Positions 42,774 to 51,240 of a DNA stretch of 64,000 bases are shown here, piece after piece (the first letter of the stretch is position 1; each line of letters opens with the position of its first letter). The DNA is taken from positions 62,001 through 126,000 of the forward strand of contig NZ_WUMO01000009.1 of NCBI RefSeq assembly GCF_009826975.1, written 5' to 3'. The DNA is from Flavobacterium sp. HBTb2-11-1 (GTDB lineage: Bacteria > Bacteroidota > Bacteroidia > Flavobacteriales > Flavobacteriaceae). Position numbers and translations under genes: made by a program. The notes below the pieces were generated by a model. That model was not told the DNA's origin, did not search any database, and was given only the letters and a program-made list of their open reading frames with translations.

Positions 42774-43729
42774 TGTTCGAGCTTTACAGAAAAAGACAAT
42801 TAGGTGATAATCTAGGCGATACTTTTACTTTTTTCAAAAATTACGGAAAGAACTTTTTCAAGATATTTTTTATCACAAATGGAGCATTTTTACTTCTTTT
42901 TGCCATAGTAATTTATACGCTCCTTAAAGTCAATTTTGAACACATCCAAGAATCTGGTCTCGAAAACAATCAATTAAAAAGCGATCTTCTTGAATACTTC
43001 AATCATAATGAAGGATTGGTCATTGCATTGGTATTTATCTGCGTTTTTTTATTCTTTATCATGTCATTGTTTAATTATGCTTATCCGGTTTTATATTTAA
43101 AATTGATTGCTGCTGGCCAAGAAGATCTTGAAGTGAATGATCTCTCGGCAAGTTTTTTTAAAGTTCTTTTTAAATTAATAAAATTCAGCATAGGCTATTT
43201 GTTTTTAGTTTTTCCGGTTTTAATAATTGCCTTAATCATCTTGTTTTTTCTGTGCTTCATTATTATTGGAATTCCACTGATAATGATTGCATTACCAGCA
43301 TTATTTACCTTTTTAAACCTGCATTTTTACAGTTATCTTACAGAAGAAAAACGCTTTTTTGAATCTCTAAAACACGCTTACGATTTAGTAAAATTGGATT
43401 TTTGGAATACAATTGGAACAACTTTTATTATTATGATGATAATGCAGTTTGTCCAGTTTGCCATAACAATGTGTTTGTACTTTGTGGGTATGTTTATCGC
43501 TTTAGCCTATTTAATTGGCAATTCTGCTTCAGACCATACAGATTCTATAGAATCTTCGCCTTTACTGATTGGCTTTATAACGATTGTCGTAATTGTGCTA
43601 ATTGTTCTTGGCAACATTTTCAACAACATTATTATCGTGAATCAGGGAATGATTTATTATAGTTTAGAGTCAGGAGACAAACAAGAATCGAAATCAATTG
43701 ATTTAATTGGAGATACTACAAATGAATAG
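42773..43729 (+). CDS. Hypothetical integral membrane protein in SpoIIM-MoxR operon
   Basis: This 318-residue protein has six or so membrane segments: FFKIFFITNGAFLLLFAIVIYTLL, VIALVFICVFLFFIMSLFNYAYPVLYL, FSIGYLFLVFPVLIIALIILFFLCFIIIGIPLIMIAL, FIIMMIMQFVQFAITMCLYFVGMFIALAYLIG, ITIVVIVLIVLGNIFNNIIIV. The N-terminus (RKRQLGDNLGDTFTFFKNYGKNFFK) and the GMIYYSLESG end are typical of the membrane domain found in glycerophosphodiester phosphodiesterase-like proteins, but without an enzyme domain. It starts on the last base of SpoIIM and overlaps the DUF4129 gene by eight. Function unknown. Confidence 0.8.
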   Translation: MFELYRKRQLGDNLGDTFTFFKNYGKNFFKIFFITNGAFLLLFAIVIYTLLKVNFEHIQESGLENNQLKSDLLEYFNHNEGLVIALVFICVFLFFIMSLFNYAYPVLYLKLIAAGQEDLEVNDLSASFFKVLFKLIKFSIGYLFLVFPVLIIALIILFFLCFIIIGIPLIMIALPALFTFLNLHFYSYLTEEKRFFESLKHAYDLVKLDFWNTIGTTFIIMMIMQFVQFAITMCLYFVGMFIALAYLIGNSASDHTDSIESSPLLIGFITIVVIVLIVLGNIFNNIIIVNQGMIYYSLESGDKQESKSIDLIGDTTNE

Positions 43730-44495
43730 GTTTGTTATTATTTTATATTTTCTTTTCTGTCTGAGTCCGTTCTATGCTCAAGATACTCTGGTTGAAGAAA
43801 ATCCTCCAAAAATTGCTGGAATTAAGTATACCGAAAAAGATATCAAGGTAGATTCTGGAGCTGTAGAAGCCAGACATTTTGAAAAGGATTTCAACAAAAA
43901 ATATAACGATAAGGACTTTGTTTACGAATACAAAGAACCCGAAAAAAGCTGGTGGGATCATTTTAAACATTGGCTCGCTAGACAAATTGCCAATTTGTTT
44001 AATTTCGGAAGCGTAAAATCATCTCTAAACTTTATTTCAATTTTGTTTAGAATAATTGCTGTTCTGGTTGTTATACTTTTAATATACTTTATTGTCAAGG
44101 CATTAATCAAACGAGAAGGAATGTGGATTTTTGGAAAGAATGCCGACAAAAGAGCTTTGTTTTATTCTGATGCCGAAAAAAATATCCATCTTTTAGATTT
44201 TGAAAAACTTATTAAAGAAAGCATCGAAGCTGGCGAAAAGAGGATTGCCGTGCGATATTATTATTTATGGCTTTTAAAAGTAATGGCGCAACATCATTAT
44301 ATTGAATGGGATATCGAAAAAACCAATTCGGATTATTTGTACGAACTGCATAATCCTGCTCACAAAGAAGAGTTTACTTATCTTTCTTATCTGTACAATT
44401 ATATTTGGTATGGTGAATTTGAAATTGATGATGCAACATTCAGAAAGACAGAAAATAGATTTAAAAAAGCATTAAAAACCTTTGGCAATGGATAA
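43722..44495 (+). CDS. DUF4129 domain-containing membrane protein
   Basis: 257 residues from MNRFVIILYFLFCLSPFYAQ, a signal peptide; an upstream TTG is rejected. A periplasmic stretch of about 80 residues follows, then a membrane helix (FISILFRIIAVLVVILLIYFIV). The cytoplasmic DUF4129 domain contains LIKESIEAGEKRIAVRYYYLWLLKVMAQHHYIEW, KTNSDYLYEL, and NYIWYGEFEIDDATFRKTENRFKKAL. DUF4129 is common in transglutaminase and MoxR loci. The ATG lies inside the end of the previous gene and its own stop overlaps the start of the DUF4350 gene, so the three are translationally coupled. Confidence 0.88.
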   Translation: MNRFVIILYFLFCLSPFYAQDTLVEENPPKIAGIKYTEKDIKVDSGAVEARHFEKDFNKKYNDKDFVYEYKEPEKSWWDHFKHWLARQIANLFNFGSVKSSLNFISILFRIIAVLVVILLIYFIVKALIKREGMWIFGKNADKRALFYSDAEKNIHLLDFEKLIKESIEAGEKRIAVRYYYLWLLKVMAQHHYIEWDIEKTNSDYLYELHNPAHKEEFTYLSYLYNYIWYGEFEIDDATFRKTENRFKKALKTFGNG

Positions 44496-45690
44496 TAAAG
44501 TTAAAATATACATTGCTATTCTGGTTTTAATTTTCGGAATAACATTGCTCGTAGACAAAGGACAGCCAAAACCTATTGATTGGAGTCCAACGTATTCTGT
44601 TGAAGATAAAATCCCGTTTGGATTATACGTTTTCGACCAAGAAGCTGACGGTATTTTTAAGCAGAAAGTAGAAAGAATTTCTACGCAGACGCCTTATGAA
44701 TATTTGGATTCTCAATATAATTCTAGCGAAAATGTACAAACCTATAAAGTTAAAGGTACTTTTATGAATATTTCTGAAGTCGATAATATTGACCAGCAAT
44801 CCATGAAAGAAATTCTATATTTTGTTTCTCACGGGAATAATGCTTTTTTGAGTATGAAAGTCTTCCCGAAAGTATTGCTAGATTCTTTGAAAATAGAACT
44901 GAAAACCGATTTTATGCCCAATGACAGCATCTCGGTTTGGATGGCAAACAAAAAAGCTGGCGCAAAAAAATATACTTTTAATACTGGATTAAGTGATTAT
45001 TTTTCTAAAATAGACACTTTAAACACAAAGGTTTTGGGATACCAAATGAACCGTAAAAAGGAAAAACAGATTAATTTTATTGAAGTCCCTTATAAAAACG
45101 GCTATCTCTATCTGCATACGCAGCCAGTGGCTTTTACCAATTACAATCTGCTGAAAAAAGATCATTATCAATATGCAGAAAATATTCTTTCTTATATTCC
45201 GAAAGGAAACGTATTCTGGTACAATAAAACTCTTAATGATAAAAGGATTTCGAGTTCTCCGATGCGATATATCTGGAGTCAGCCCGCGTTAAAATCGGCT
45301 TGGTATTTAGGTTTAATCGGAATTCTTATTTTTATGATTTTCAATGCAAAACGCAAGCAGCGAATCGTTCCGATCATAAAACCATTGCAGAATCTAACCG
45401 TTGATTTTACCAAAACAATTGGAAATTTATATTATCAAGAAGGCGATCATACCAATATTATTGATAAAAAGATTATTTACTTTTTAGAAAAAATCAGAAC
45501 CGATTATCTGCTTGACACCAGCAAACTTGATGACGATTTCATAATGAAATTGCATTATAAAACAGGAAAAGACGAAAAAGATATTCGCGATGTGGTTCAG
45601 TTAATCAACGATCACAGAAATAGTTATCATGGAAGTCTAGAAGAAGATTTGATTAAAATAAATACAGCAATAGAAAAGATTTTACATTAA
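44488..45690 (+). CDS. DUF4350 domain-containing membrane protein
   Basis: 400 residues from MDNKVKIYIAILVLIFGITLLVD, an N-terminal membrane anchor. The DUF4350 region (about 30-230) has DKIPFGLYVFDQEADGIF and the strand ILYFVSHGNNAFLSMKVF, resembling a degenerate ABC-type substrate or glutamine amidotransferase-like fold. A second membrane helix (AWYLGLIGILIFMIFNA) is near 275, then a cytoplasmic tail (FTKTIGNLYYQEGDHTNI). Its ATG lies within the last codons of the DUF4129 gene. In related operons this protein accompanies MoxR and DUF58; its action is not known. Confidence 0.86.
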   Translation: MDNKVKIYIAILVLIFGITLLVDKGQPKPIDWSPTYSVEDKIPFGLYVFDQEADGIFKQKVERISTQTPYEYLDSQYNSSENVQTYKVKGTFMNISEVDNIDQQSMKEILYFVSHGNNAFLSMKVFPKVLLDSLKIELKTDFMPNDSISVWMANKKAGAKKYTFNTGLSDYFSKIDTLNTKVLGYQMNRKKEKQINFIEVPYKNGYLYLHTQPVAFTNYNLLKKDHYQYAENILSYIPKGNVFWYNKTLNDKRISSSPMRYIWSQPALKSAWYLGLIGILIFMIFNAKRKQRIVPIIKPLQNLTVDFTKTIGNLYYQEGDHTNIIDKKIIYFLEKIRTDYLLDTSKLDDDFIMKLHYKTGKDEKDIRDVVQLINDHRNSYHGSLEEDLIKINTAIEKILH

Positions 45691-45728
45691 AATTCTAAAC
45701 GAAATTCAAAAAGAAAATAGACCAAATT

Positions 45729-46742
45729 ATGGACGATATCAATACAACATCAAACGAAATCACAAATGAAAATGTGAATTTTGAAACAAGAATTAATTTA
45801 GGACCGCTTTTAGATCACGTAAATACGATCAAAAAAGAAATCGAAACCGTAATCGTAGGACAGCATAAAATGGTAGATCAGCTTTTGGTTGCTATTTTGT
45901 CAAACGGTCACGTACTTTTAGAAGGTGTTCCAGGAGTTGCCAAAACCATTACGGCAAAATTATTGTCTAAAACCTTAAATATTGGTTTCAGCAGAATCCA
46001 ATTTACTCCCGATTTAATGCCTTCAGATATTTTGGGAACTTCTATTTTCAATCTGAAAAACTCAGAATTTGAATTCAAAAAAGGACCAATTTTTTCTAAT
46101 CTAATTTTAATTGATGAGATCAACCGTGCTCCTGCAAAAACACAAGCCGCGCTTTTTGAAGTAATGGAAGAACGCCAGATTACAATTGATGGTTCTGCTT
46201 ATCAATTGGAAGCGCCATTTTTGGTTATCGCAACTCAGAATCCTATAGAGCAAGAAGGAACTTATCGTTTACCTGAGGCGCAATTGGACCGTTTCCTTTT
46301 TAAAATTACAATTGATTATCCGAAATTGAACGAAGAGATTTTAATCATTCAGAGAGAACATTCGTTGCAAGATCACGGAAAGCTGGATGCTATTAAAACG
46401 ATTCTTTCTGGTGAGGAAATTAAAGAATATCAAGGTTTGGTAAAACAAATTAGAGTAGAACAAAACTTGTTGGAATACATTGCCCGAATTGTAGTAAATA
46501 CTCGCGAAAATGCCTTTTTATATCTTGGCGCTTCGCCTCGTGCTTCTATCGCGATTTTGAACGCCGCAAAAGGTTTTGCTGCAATCCGCGGGCGTGATTT
46601 TGTAACGCCAGAAGATGTTAAAGAAGCCGCAATTCCAGTTTTACAGCACCGTGTGATTGTAGCGCCAGAACGCGAAATGGAAGGCATTACAAGTCCAGAA
46701 ATCATTAAACAAATTATTGAAACGGTAGAAATTCCGAGATAA
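45729..46742 (+). CDS. MoxR family AAA ATPase
   Basis: This 337-residue cytoplasmic AAA+ ATPase has Walker A (EGVPGVAKT), Walker B (ILIDEINRAPAKTQAALFEVMEERQITIDG), sensor 1 (FLVIATQNPIEQEGTYRLPEAQLDRFLFKI) and sensor 2 (GASPRASIAILNAAK). MoxR proteins act as chaperones that mature partner complexes, often together with von Willebrand factor or DUF58 proteins encoded downstream. The DUF58 gene is two genes on. The gene follows DUF4350 by 38 bases and is probably in the same transcript. Confidence 0.96.
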   Translation: MDDINTTSNEITNENVNFETRINLGPLLDHVNTIKKEIETVIVGQHKMVDQLLVAILSNGHVLLEGVPGVAKTITAKLLSKTLNIGFSRIQFTPDLMPSDILGTSIFNLKNSEFEFKKGPIFSNLILIDEINRAPAKTQAALFEVMEERQITIDGSAYQLEAPFLVIATQNPIEQEGTYRLPEAQLDRFLFKITIDYPKLNEEILIIQREHSLQDHGKLDAIKTILSGEEIKEYQGLVKQIRVEQNLLEYIARIVVNTRENAFLYLGASPRASIAILNAAKGFAAIRGRDFVTPEDVKEAAIPVLQHRVIVAPEREMEGITSPEIIKQIIETVEIPR

Positions 46743-46899
46743 TTATGAATTGTGAATGGTTAATGGTGAACAAACTTAAAAGTTAAATTGTCACCCTAAG
46801 CGAAGTCGAAGAGCGCAAAGAGCTTCGACTCCTCGCAACCTGACAAAGAAAAGCAAAACCTGAAACTTGAAACTTGAAACAATAAAAAACAAAAAAACA
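46743..46899 (+). other. Repeat-bearing gap inside the MoxR operon
   Basis: This gap of about 150 bases carries the GTCACCCTAAGCGAAGTCGA palindromic unit and three AAACTTGAAAC units. It separates moxR from the next gene and may weaken or shape expression downstream. Confidence 0.6.
46790..46831. repeat. GTCACCCTxAGCGAAGTCGAAG dispersed palindromic repeat
   Basis: GTCACCCTAAGCGAAGTCG is a unit seen widely between genes in Bacteroidota. AGTCGAAG (46804) pairs with CTTCGACT (46823) over an 11-base loop. A related fragment, TAAGCAGAGTCGAAGCC, lies at about 51118-51134. Confidence 0.7.
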
Positions 46900-47511
46900 T
46901 TGAAAACAACTAAACTTCTTATATCATTCTCCCTTCTGTTGCTGCTTGTTTTTCAATCTGCAGATGCTGTCGTTTTAGAAACCCAAAAAAAATCTTTTTA
47001 TTTCAAAAACGACAAACAGGAAATTGAAATTTTAGTAAAGAAATTATACGAATGGGTTGAAACTAAAAATAGCAATAATGATTTCAATCCTATTTCAAAC
47101 AAAAAAGGAGATAAATACATTGGCTTAGATTTAAACTCACATAAAAAAAGATTGGAAGAACTGAAGAAAACCAATTTCTTTTCGCAACAGTTTTTAGACA
47201 ATTACAATAAAATCGCTTTAAGAATAGACTCAAATCTTAAAACTAAAAAAATAGAATGGCTTGAGGGAGATTTACCTCCATTTGGAAGCGATTCTAATCC
47301 GTGGTGCAATTGCCAAGACAGCCCAGAAAATTTTTGGAAAACAATGACGATCAACCATCTGAAGATTGAAAACGATAAAGCGTCTTTTGATTGGACTTGG
47401 TCGTGGAAGGGCGATTTTAAATACAAAGTGAAAACCATTAAAGAAAGAGGAGTTTGGAAAATAGCTTCTTTAGAAGGCTTTGATTTTAATGACTTCACTA
47501 AAATTTATTAG
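46900..47511 (+). CDS. Hypothetical secreted protein in the MoxR operon, TTG start
   Basis: 203 residues counted from a TTG. No in-frame ATG exists before the signal peptide (KTTKLLISFSLLLLLVFQSADA), so TTG is the best start; the frame is also open from another TTG eleven codons earlier. The mature protein is basic with Lys/Asn-rich stretches and an aromatic end (FDWTWSWKGDFKYKVKTIKERGVWKIASLEGF), a pattern of small folded domains that resemble nuclear transport factor 2-like proteins. Only one Cys pair (WCNCQ) is present. No family is recognised. It lies between moxR and the DUF58 gene and presumably shares their role. Confidence 0.65.
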   Translation: MKTTKLLISFSLLLLLVFQSADAVVLETQKKSFYFKNDKQEIEILVKKLYEWVETKNSNNDFNPISNKKGDKYIGLDLNSHKKRLEELKKTNFFSQQFLDNYNKIALRIDSNLKTKKIEWLEGDLPPFGSDSNPWCNCQDSPENFWKTMTINHLKIENDKASFDWTWSWKGDFKYKVKTIKERGVWKIASLEGFDFNDFTKIY

Positions 47512-47533
47512 AAAAACATAAAACCGAAAAAAC

Positions 47534-48865
47534 TTGAAATTCATAAAAAGTCTATATCTGAACAATTTCTTTTTCTATGTACTCATTGGCATTATAGGAT
47601 TGTTTGTCTGCGCTTTTATTTTTCCGAATATGTATAATGCTGTGTGGCTGCTTGTTTTGGGTTTAGTTACTTTTTTAGGGCTTGACATTTTGCTTTTATA
47701 CTTGGCAAGAACAGGACTCGAAGCTGAAAGAATTACGCCAGAAAAATTATCAAATGGTGATTTAAATCCGATAAAAATTAATTTAAAAAACCATTATACT
47801 TTTCCCGTTTCGGTTAAAATTATTGATGAAATTCCGTTTCAATTTCAAGTTCGAGATTTCAAAATTGTAAAAACAATAAAAGCAGCGACGCAAAAAGAAA
47901 TTGGTTATGATCTTCGCCCGACAGAACGCGGAGAGTACCATTTTGGTTCTCTAAACATTTATGTTTCATCTCCATTAAGACTCATTTCCAGAAGATTTAT
48001 TTTTGATAAAGATCAAATGGTTCCGACCTACCCTTCTTATATTCAGTTAAGAAAATACGATTTGATTGCTTTTTCGAATAACTTATTTCAATACGGAATC
48101 AAAAAAATACGACGAATCGGTCATACAATGGAATTTGAACAGATTAAAGAATATGTTCAAGGCGACGATTTGCGAACTTTAAACTGGAAAGCTACAGCCA
48201 AAAGAAATTCGCTTATGGTCAATCAGTTTCAAGACGAGAAATCGCAATCTGTCTATATGGCAATTGATAAAGGGCGCGTTATGCAAATGCCTTTTGACGG
48301 ATTAAGTTTATTGGATTATGCGATTAATTCGGCTTTGGTTTTATCCAATGTCATCCTGAAAAAGCAAGATAAAGCAGGACTTTTTTCTTTTTCTAAAAAA
48401 GTAGAAAACAGAGTTTTTGCCGAAAGAAGAGGTTCGCAAATGCAAAAAATCCTAGAAACTTTGTACAATGTAAAAACCGATTTCTTCGAAAGTGATTACA
48501 GCAGATTGTATGTCGACATTAAGAAAAACATCAATCAGAGAAGTTTAATAATTTTGTACACCAATTTTGAAACCATGGACGGTTTAAATCGTCAATTACC
48601 TTATTTAAAAGGAATTGCCAAAAGCCATTTATTGGTTGTAGTTTTCTTTAGCAATACAGAATTGAACAGCATCATCAATAAAAAAACCACTACAATTCAG
48701 GAAGTTTATGACAAAGTAATTGCCGAAAAATTCATGTTCGAAAAACGCCTAATCGTAAACGAATTGAAGAAATATGGAATCCATTCTGTCTTAACGCAGC
48801 CAGAAAATCTTACGCTTGACGCCATTAATAAATATTTGGAGATTAAATCGAGAGGAATTTTATAG
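47534..48865 (+). CDS. DUF58 domain-containing protein, TTG start
   Basis: 443 residues from a TTG (MKFIKSLYLNNFFFYVLIG); this N-terminus fits the family in flavobacteria. Two membrane helices (FFFYVLIGIIGLFVCAFIF, YNAVWLLVLGLVTFLGLDILLLYLA) are followed by a domain with immunoglobulin-like strands. The DUF58 signature is EYVQGDDLRTLNWKATAKRNSLMVNQFQDEKSQ. A von Willebrand factor A-like fold carries the metal site in VYMAIDKGRVM. MoxR and DUF58 proteins are encoded together across bacteria and are thought to form a chaperone or stress complex. It follows the unknown gene by 22 bases and ends the operon. Confidence 0.93.
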   Translation: MKFIKSLYLNNFFFYVLIGIIGLFVCAFIFPNMYNAVWLLVLGLVTFLGLDILLLYLARTGLEAERITPEKLSNGDLNPIKINLKNHYTFPVSVKIIDEIPFQFQVRDFKIVKTIKAATQKEIGYDLRPTERGEYHFGSLNIYVSSPLRLISRRFIFDKDQMVPTYPSYIQLRKYDLIAFSNNLFQYGIKKIRRIGHTMEFEQIKEYVQGDDLRTLNWKATAKRNSLMVNQFQDEKSQSVYMAIDKGRVMQMPFDGLSLLDYAINSALVLSNVILKKQDKAGLFSFSKKVENRVFAERRGSQMQKILETLYNVKTDFFESDYSRLYVDIKKNINQRSLIILYTNFETMDGLNRQLPYLKGIAKSHLLVVVFFSNTELNSIINKKTTTIQEVYDKVIAEKFMFEKRLIVNELKKYGIHSVLTQPENLTLDAINKYLEIKSRGIL

Positions 48866-48984
48866 TCTTGCTTAATCTGTTAACTTATGGTTATTTTACA
48901 GATTGGCTTTACTATTATCTCCATTATTAAATTAGTTTTGAAAGAAAATAACAATCTAAGTACACCAAATTAAAACAGATAAAA

Positions 48985-50070
48985 ATGAAAAAAACAATTC
49001 TAATTCTGTTCGTATTATTAGGCATTCAATCTCAAGCGCAAAAACCAGAAAATATCATCATCATTACAACAGATGGTTTTAGATGGCAGGAAGTTTTTAA
49101 AGGAATTGATCCTGCAATTGCCAATGACAAAAAATTCAATCAGGGAGACAGTGCTTACATTTATAAAAAATATAGCAATTCTGACATAAAAGAAGCACGT
49201 AAAAAACTAATGCCTTTTTTCTGGTCTGAAATTGCTTCTAAAGGTCAGATTTATGGAAATCGAGATTTAGGAAACAAAGTTGATGTTGCCAATCCGTACT
49301 GGTTTAGCTATCCTGGTTATAGCGAAATCATGACTGGAAATGTCGATTTAAAAGTCAACTCAAACGGATACAAAGCCAATCCAAACGTAAATGTTTTAGA
49401 ATTTTTAAATCAGCAATCTAAACTAAAAGGCAAAGTTGCCGCTTTTGGCGCATGGGATGCTTTTGACCGAATTTTAAATGAAGAAAGAAGCGGTTTTCCT
49501 GTAATTTCAGCCTTTGACAAAGTAGGCGGAAATAAACCAACAGCAGCTCAACACTTATTAAATGAGATGCGTGACAACTCATATAAACCATTTCATATGG
49601 ATGAATGCCTAGATGTTTTTACGCATTATCAAGCTTTAGATGAACTAAAAAATAAAAAGCCAAAAGTGCTTTATATTGCATACGGAGAAACCGACGAGTG
49701 GGCACATCATGGGCAATACCGTTCGTATTTGGACGCAGCCAATCAAGTTGACAAATGGATTCAGGAAATCTGGAATTTTGTTCAAAATGATCCACAATAC
49801 AAGAACAAAACTACTTTATTCATAACCGTAGATCACGGACGCGGCGACAAAGTAAAATCGCAATGGACAGATCACGGTTCTGATGTTCCTGGAGCTTCAG
49901 AAATTTGGTTTGCCGCAATGGGACCTGAAATCGCTCCAAAAGGCGAAATAACAACACAATCTCAATTCTATCAAAAACAATTTGCTCAAACTTTAGCAAA
50001 ATTGATGGGATATAATTTCAAAACCGATCATCCTGTAGAAACTGAGATTAAAGAAGTTTTTGAGAAATAG
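48985..50070 (+). CDS. Alkaline phosphatase superfamily protein, secreted
   Basis: This 361-residue protein has a signal peptide (MKKTILILFVLLGIQSQA, then Q). The metal-binding alkaline phosphatase fold is seen as IIIITTDGFRWQEVF (Asp30), SYPGYSEIMTGN with a likely nucleophile Ser108 (the SYPGY motif aligns with TFPNHY of nucleotide phosphodiesterases), the segment ETDEWAHHGQY (Asp and His), and TVDHGRG near the end. The family removes or transfers phosphate or sulphate esters; the substrate is unknown. It stands alone with a long hairpin after the stop. Confidence 0.85.
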   Translation: MKKTILILFVLLGIQSQAQKPENIIIITTDGFRWQEVFKGIDPAIANDKKFNQGDSAYIYKKYSNSDIKEARKKLMPFFWSEIASKGQIYGNRDLGNKVDVANPYWFSYPGYSEIMTGNVDLKVNSNGYKANPNVNVLEFLNQQSKLKGKVAAFGAWDAFDRILNEERSGFPVISAFDKVGGNKPTAAQHLLNEMRDNSYKPFHMDECLDVFTHYQALDELKNKKPKVLYIAYGETDEWAHHGQYRSYLDAANQVDKWIQEIWNFVQNDPQYKNKTTLFITVDHGRGDKVKSQWTDHGSDVPGASEIWFAAMGPEIAPKGEITTQSQFYQKQFAQTLAKLMGYNFKTDHPVETEIKEVFEK

Positions 50071-50076
50071 TTTTTT

Positions 50077-50141
50077 ATAGCCACGAATTCACGAATTTTA
50101 TTTTGATTATGAAACCAAATAATTCGTGAATTCGTGGCTAT
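50077..50141. repeat. Perfect 21-bp inverted repeat GCCACGAATTCACGAATT
   Basis: ATAGCCACGAATTCACGAAT+T and its exact complement (AATTCGTGAATTCGTGGCTA+T) flank a 23-base loop, seven bases after the phosphatase stop. TTTT follows. The same unit occurs at 24982. It can work as a terminator in both directions. Confidence 0.85.
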
Positions 50142-50210
50142 TTTAAATTATTGCGAGAAGAAAAAAACTCAGTACCTTAGCGCCTTAGAAACTTAGCATC
50201 TCAAAAAAAA

Positions 50211-50999
50211 ATGAAACAAATTACTTCAGTTCAAAATCCGTTTATCAAATCTTTGGTTTTACTTCAAGAAAAAGCCAAGGCCAGAAAACAAAGCGGAACA
50301 TTTTTGATTGAAGGACAACGCGAAATTTCACTAGCCATAAAAGGCGGTTATGAAATCGAAACAGTTCTATTTTTACCTGAATTAGTTTCAGAATCAGAAA
50401 TCAATAAATTAATACAAGCTCCTTTTCAGATTATCGAAATCAATAGAGAAGTTTACCAAAAACTGGCGTATCGCGACACTACAGAAGGTATTTTAGCCGT
50501 TGCTAAAACCAAATCCTTAAAATTATCTGATTTAAAACTATCTGATAATCCATTAATTTTGGTTGTAGAATCTTTAGAAAAACCTGGAAATATTGGTGCT
50601 GTTTTACGAACTGCCGATGCTGCCAATTTAGATGCAGTTTTGATCGCCAATCCAAAAAGCGATTTATACAATCCAAATATTGTCCGTTCGAGTGTTGGTT
50701 GCCTTTTTACGAATCAGATTGCAACTGGAACAACAGCAGAAATTATTGCTTTCTTGAAAGAAAAAAAGATTAATTTCTACAGCGCCACTTTACAGAATTC
50801 CACTTCATATCATACCCAGAATTTCACAACTCCAACCGCTTTAGTTGTGGGTACAGAAGCAACTGGTTTAACGCAAGAATGGCGTGACGAAGCAACTCAA
50901 AACATCATTATTCCAATGCAAGGAGAAATCGACAGCATGAATGTTTCTGTCGCTGCCGCTATCTTAATTTTTGAAGCAAAAAGACAAAGAGGATTCTAA
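50211..50999 (+). CDS. TrmH family RNA methyltransferase
   Basis: This 262-residue SpoU-type enzyme transfers a methyl group from SAM, probably to a ribose 2'-O in rRNA or tRNA. An N-terminal L30e-like substrate domain (KQITSVQNPFIKSLVLLQEKAKARKQSGTFLIEG) precedes the knotted SPOUT domain. Its three motifs are ESLEKPGNIGAVLRTADAAN, IVRSSVGCLF, and the SAM-binding EATGLTQEWRDEATQNIIIPM with IDSMNVSVAAAILIFEAKRQR. Neighbours give no hint of which RNA it modifies. It begins with an ATG after a run of dispersed repeats. Confidence 0.93.
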   Translation: MKQITSVQNPFIKSLVLLQEKAKARKQSGTFLIEGQREISLAIKGGYEIETVLFLPELVSESEINKLIQAPFQIIEINREVYQKLAYRDTTEGILAVAKTKSLKLSDLKLSDNPLILVVESLEKPGNIGAVLRTADAANLDAVLIANPKSDLYNPNIVRSSVGCLFTNQIATGTTAEIIAFLKEKKINFYSATLQNSTSYHTQNFTTPTALVVGTEATGLTQEWRDEATQNIIIPMQGEIDSMNVSVAAAILIFEAKRQRGF

Positions 51000-51240
51000 T
51001 TTAAAAGGTGTAAAGGAACAAAGATGCAAAAGTTCTGAGGTTCAAATTAAAAGTCTTCAACTTTTAATTTTTAATCTTTAATTTTTAATTTAAAAAAACG
51101 ACTGCTTCAATGTCTAGCTAAGCAGAGTCGAAGCCTTATTCCTACATGGAAAATCTAAAATCTGCACTCTAAAATCAACAATCTAAAATCTTGTGTATGT
51201 TCAAACTAATTCTTATTTTTAGTACTTGAACTATGCCGTT
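51000..51240 (+). repeat. Repeat-rich gap before the Rel gene
   Basis: Several dispersed units follow one another: AAAGGTGTAAAGGAACAAAG, TTTTAATTTTTAATCTTTAATT, a GAGTCGAAGCC fragment, and AAATCTAAAATCTGCACTC, TAAAATCAACAATCTAAAATC (51150-51190). The last is the same unit that is translated inside the aminotransferase gene. Confidence 0.7.
51191..51221 (+). promoter_or_regulatory. Candidate promoter of the Rel gene
   Basis: TTG (-33) and TATTTTTA (-7) are 20 bases apart. Transcription would begin shortly before the ATG at 51241, which supports that start over an upstream TTG. Confidence 0.5.
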
